The position numbers and the translations under genes are program-made. The notes beneath the pieces are model-generated. The model was given only the letters and a program-made list of their open reading frames with translations, was not told the origin of the DNA and did no database searches. 64,000 bases of DNA from Areca catechu (lineage: Eukaryota > Streptophyta > Magnoliopsida > Arecales > Arecaceae). The stretch spans positions 26,969,501-27,033,500 of the forward strand of contig CM038043.1 of the NCBI GenBank assembly GCA_021397845.1. Reading direction: 5' to 3'. Positions within the stretch are counted from its first letter, which is position 1. The number at the start of each line of letters is the position of its first letter. This document shows positions 61,811-64,000 of this stretch, in pieces.

Positions 61811-62430
61811 CTGAAGTCCGGGCCTTCATGCTGGAACTGGGTTTCGAGGTATCTTCCAGACTGAAGTCCGGGATCACGTGGGGGAACTGGGTTCCGTGCC
61901 ACCTTCCGGACTTAAGCTTGGGACATCGTGGGGGAACTGAGTTCCGCGCCATCTTCCAGACCGAAGTCCAGGACATCGTGGGGGAATTGGGTTCCGCGCC
62001 ACCTTTCGGACTTAAGCACGGGACGTCGTGGGGGAACTAGGCTCCACGCCACCTTCCAGGCCGAAGTCTGGGACATCGTGGGGGAACTGGGTTCCGCGCC
62101 ACCTTCCAGACCGAAGTTCGGGACATCGTGGGGGAACTGGGTTCTGCGCCACCTTCCAGACCAAGTCCGGGACATCGTGGGGGAACTGGGTTCCGTGCCA
62201 CCTTCCGGACTTAAGCCCGGGATGTCGTGGGGGAACTGGGTTCCATGCCACCTTCTAGACCAAAGTTCGGGACATCATGGGGGAACTGGGTTCCGTGCCA
62301 CCTTCCAGACCGAAGTCCGGGACATCGTGGGGGAACTGGATTTTGCGCCACCTTCCAGACCGAAGTCCGGGACATCGTGGGGGAATTGGGTTCTGCGCCA
62401 CCTTCTGGACTTAAGCCCAGGACATCATGG
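61811..62430 (+). repeat. 50-bp minisatellite of element E
   Basis: About twelve units of 50 bases with the word GACATCGTGGGGGAACTGGG. 50 is not a multiple of three, so a frame passes through all three phases; the long open frames on both strands are repeat shadows. Confidence 0.88.
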
Positions 62431-62439
62431 GGGAACTGG

Positions 62440-62705
62440 GTTCTGTTGTGCCGAAACTGGGTTCTGGGCTTTCATCTGGACTGGACTCCGGGATTTTGTA
62501 CCGGAACTGGGTTTCGCTGTGTTGAAACTGAGTTCCGCTGTGCCAGAACTGGGTTACGTGCTTTCATCCGGACTGGACTCCAGGATTTTGTACCGAAACT
62601 GGGTTTCATTGTGCCGGAACTGGGTTCCTGGCTTTCATCCGAATTGGACTCCAGGATTTTGTACTGGAACCGGGTTCCGTTGTGCCGAAACTAGATTCCG
62701 GGCTT
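62440..62705 (+). repeat. About 90-bp higher-order repeat in element E
   Basis: Three larger blocks, each with 'gctttcatc.g.a.tggactcc' and 'gattttgta' words, follow the 50-bp array without a gap. Confidence 0.65.
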
Positions 62706-63349
62706 CCTTCATCAAACTCGGAGTCGGACGGACGAGCTCCTGTAATGATGAAGAGCAAGATTTGCACTGAAAGGGAACTTTAATTATTGAGATGGGATCT
62801 TACATCCTTCATGAGGTGGCAAAGCCTCTAGTTCGCCATGCTAGGAGGCAAGTCGTAGATGGTTGGGCTTCCGGAGCTTCCCATGGTGGTTGGCCTTGCG
62901 CATCCCAACGGCCGAGAATGTTTAATGATGTTGGTGATGATGGTGTTGTGGAAGGCCCTTTGCATGGTGTGGAGGACGAAATCCCACTCCACAGTCTCGC
63001 ACGGTGTGCGTGAAGTGACTGGGCCTTCATTGCTTCTTCCTTTCGGGAATCATGCTTCGTTCATTGCTTTCCCCAGCCATAGTGGGGGTTAGTTTTCTTC
63101 ATCTTCAACGAGAGTTTGACCTCAGCAGGGAGCTCAGTCTCATCAAAGAGCTTGACTTTGATGAGTAGCTCGGTTCCATTAGGGAGCCTGGCTTTAGCTC
63201 TGTTTTATTGAGAAGCTTGATTGACTCTTGGCTCGGATGCAGAGCTTCGGCAGCTTCTTGGCTTTGGCGTGGGACCTCTGGTATTTTCCATCTTGAGGCG
63301 TTGAAGAGCTTGCGGGAGCTTTTCCTGTAGAACTAAAACATATTTTTTC

Positions 63350-64000
63350 ATTGTGTAAATGAAGCGGAGAAGGAGTTTACCGTACGGCATGGCACTGACT
63401 AGACTATTCAGAGTGTGTGGAGTATCACTGGAGGGGGAGATCCCCAAGGAGATACTACACACAGATGTGTACGACGAGAGATCTTTGCACCGCATGGGAT
63501 ACAGATTAATTGGAGGTCAATGGGTTCACAGAGAGTCTGGCTAGGAGCCAGATGAGGAGGACGAGATTCGAGAGGCAGAGGCTGGACCATCTGAGCCTGC
63601 AGCTTTTCCTCCATTAGATATCCCATCGACACAGGCAGAGCATTTGTCTCCTGACACTTCAGCTCCTCCGCCACCTTCTACTGGACTATCCTTTGAGGAG
63701 CATGCCAGAGAGCAGTTCACAGAGATCAAGGGTGAGATGTCTCAGCTACGCAGTGAGGTTGAGCTTCTACGAGCACATACTACCTCGGAGTATGCTGAGA
63801 TTCGCGGATCTATGGAGGGATTCTCTCGCATTGAGGGTCTGTTGAGATCCCTTATACCTCCTACAACCCTTGCAGTTGCACGATCAGATGATGATGATGA
63901 TGACAATGATGATGATGATGGCGGCGATCACCAGAGTGACCATGCTGATTCTGTTGAGGGTGGTGATCAGGATGGCGACCGAGCTATAGAGGTTGTGGGC
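63350..64000 (+). pseudogene. SIRE-type accessory ORF, third copy, partial at both ends
   Basis: Starts inside the conserved core ('LPYGMALTRLF', then 'ERSLHRMGY') and reads on through TAG 63541, where the neighbouring copy has Gln. The rest stays open to the window edge: an acidic run, Pro-rich linker, a coiled-coil-like stretch (about 63710-63850) and an Asp-rich run. The first part of the ORF is missing where element E meets it. It continues past 64000. Confidence 0.75.

Larger units (their letters stand above)
58709..63349 (+). mobile_element. Element E: GC-rich repeat with several minisatellites
   Basis: Left end TGTTGTCGCC matches the right end of element D in reverse. It includes a TATATAGAG word near 59034, then minisatellites at 59557-60060, 60490-60830, 61400-61800, 61811-62430 and 62440-62705. 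From 62706 to 63349 I see no repeat or gene. The right edge is only where sequence changes to the SIRE-type ORF. Open frames on both strands here are shadows of the GC-rich repeats. Class unknown. Confidence 0.55.

Noticed and set aside
61912..62770. 280-codon and smaller frames
   Set aside because: The 50-base unit lacks stops in every phase, so open frames arise automatically.

Overview
The window is nuclear DNA of a flowering plant, probably a monocot. A palm is my best guess from the style of the gene and the Ty1/copia families, but that is inference. It holds one convincing host gene: a five-exon calcium-binding EF-hand gene of the CML49/CML50 (penta-EF-hand, ALG-2-like) type at 17873-21331, with a TATA box upstream. 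Almost everything else is nested, decayed transposable-element DNA.

Left block (1-15089). A minus-strand, non-autonomous Ty1/copia element (family C, copy 1) has its 3' LTR broken by a solo LTR (514-12544, 5-bp duplication GCATG). That solo LTR is itself broken by a full-length Sirevirus-like copia element, SIRE-1 (1440-11765, duplication TAGTT). SIRE-1 has gag, pol and an extra ORF downstream of pol, all pseudogenised. Region 15090-17334 is repeat debris including a LINE RNase H remnant. The host gene follows, then unassigned DNA.

Middle block (23387-58708). A second family C element (23387-26636) shares the gag-protease-only structure. From about 27.6 kb to 58.7 kb runs a tandem array of five AT-rich units of about 1.2-1.5 kb. 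At least three of them carry a decayed RNase H-like reading frame on the minus strand. Three insertions interrupt or end the array. SIRE-2 (28846-41827, duplication AATTA) itself carries a small coding-less LTR element at 36875-39082 (duplication ACTGA). A GC-rich element D (44525-56190, 13-bp flanking repeat) is split by an Angela/Tork-like copia element (45652-55490, duplication TTTAG). Element E starts at 58709.

Right block (58709-64000). Element E is GC-rich and built largely of several different minisatellites. Its left end and one minisatellite resemble those of element D in the opposite orientation. The window ends inside the extra ORF of a third SIRE-type element.

The stop codons and lost catalytic residues in the copia elements are mostly C-to-T or G-to-A changes, as expected after cytosine methylation. 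Other signals are repeats in SIRE-1 that match the 3' end of initiator tRNA-Met, and arrays of a GTCGAC-centred palindrome shared by unrelated LTR families.
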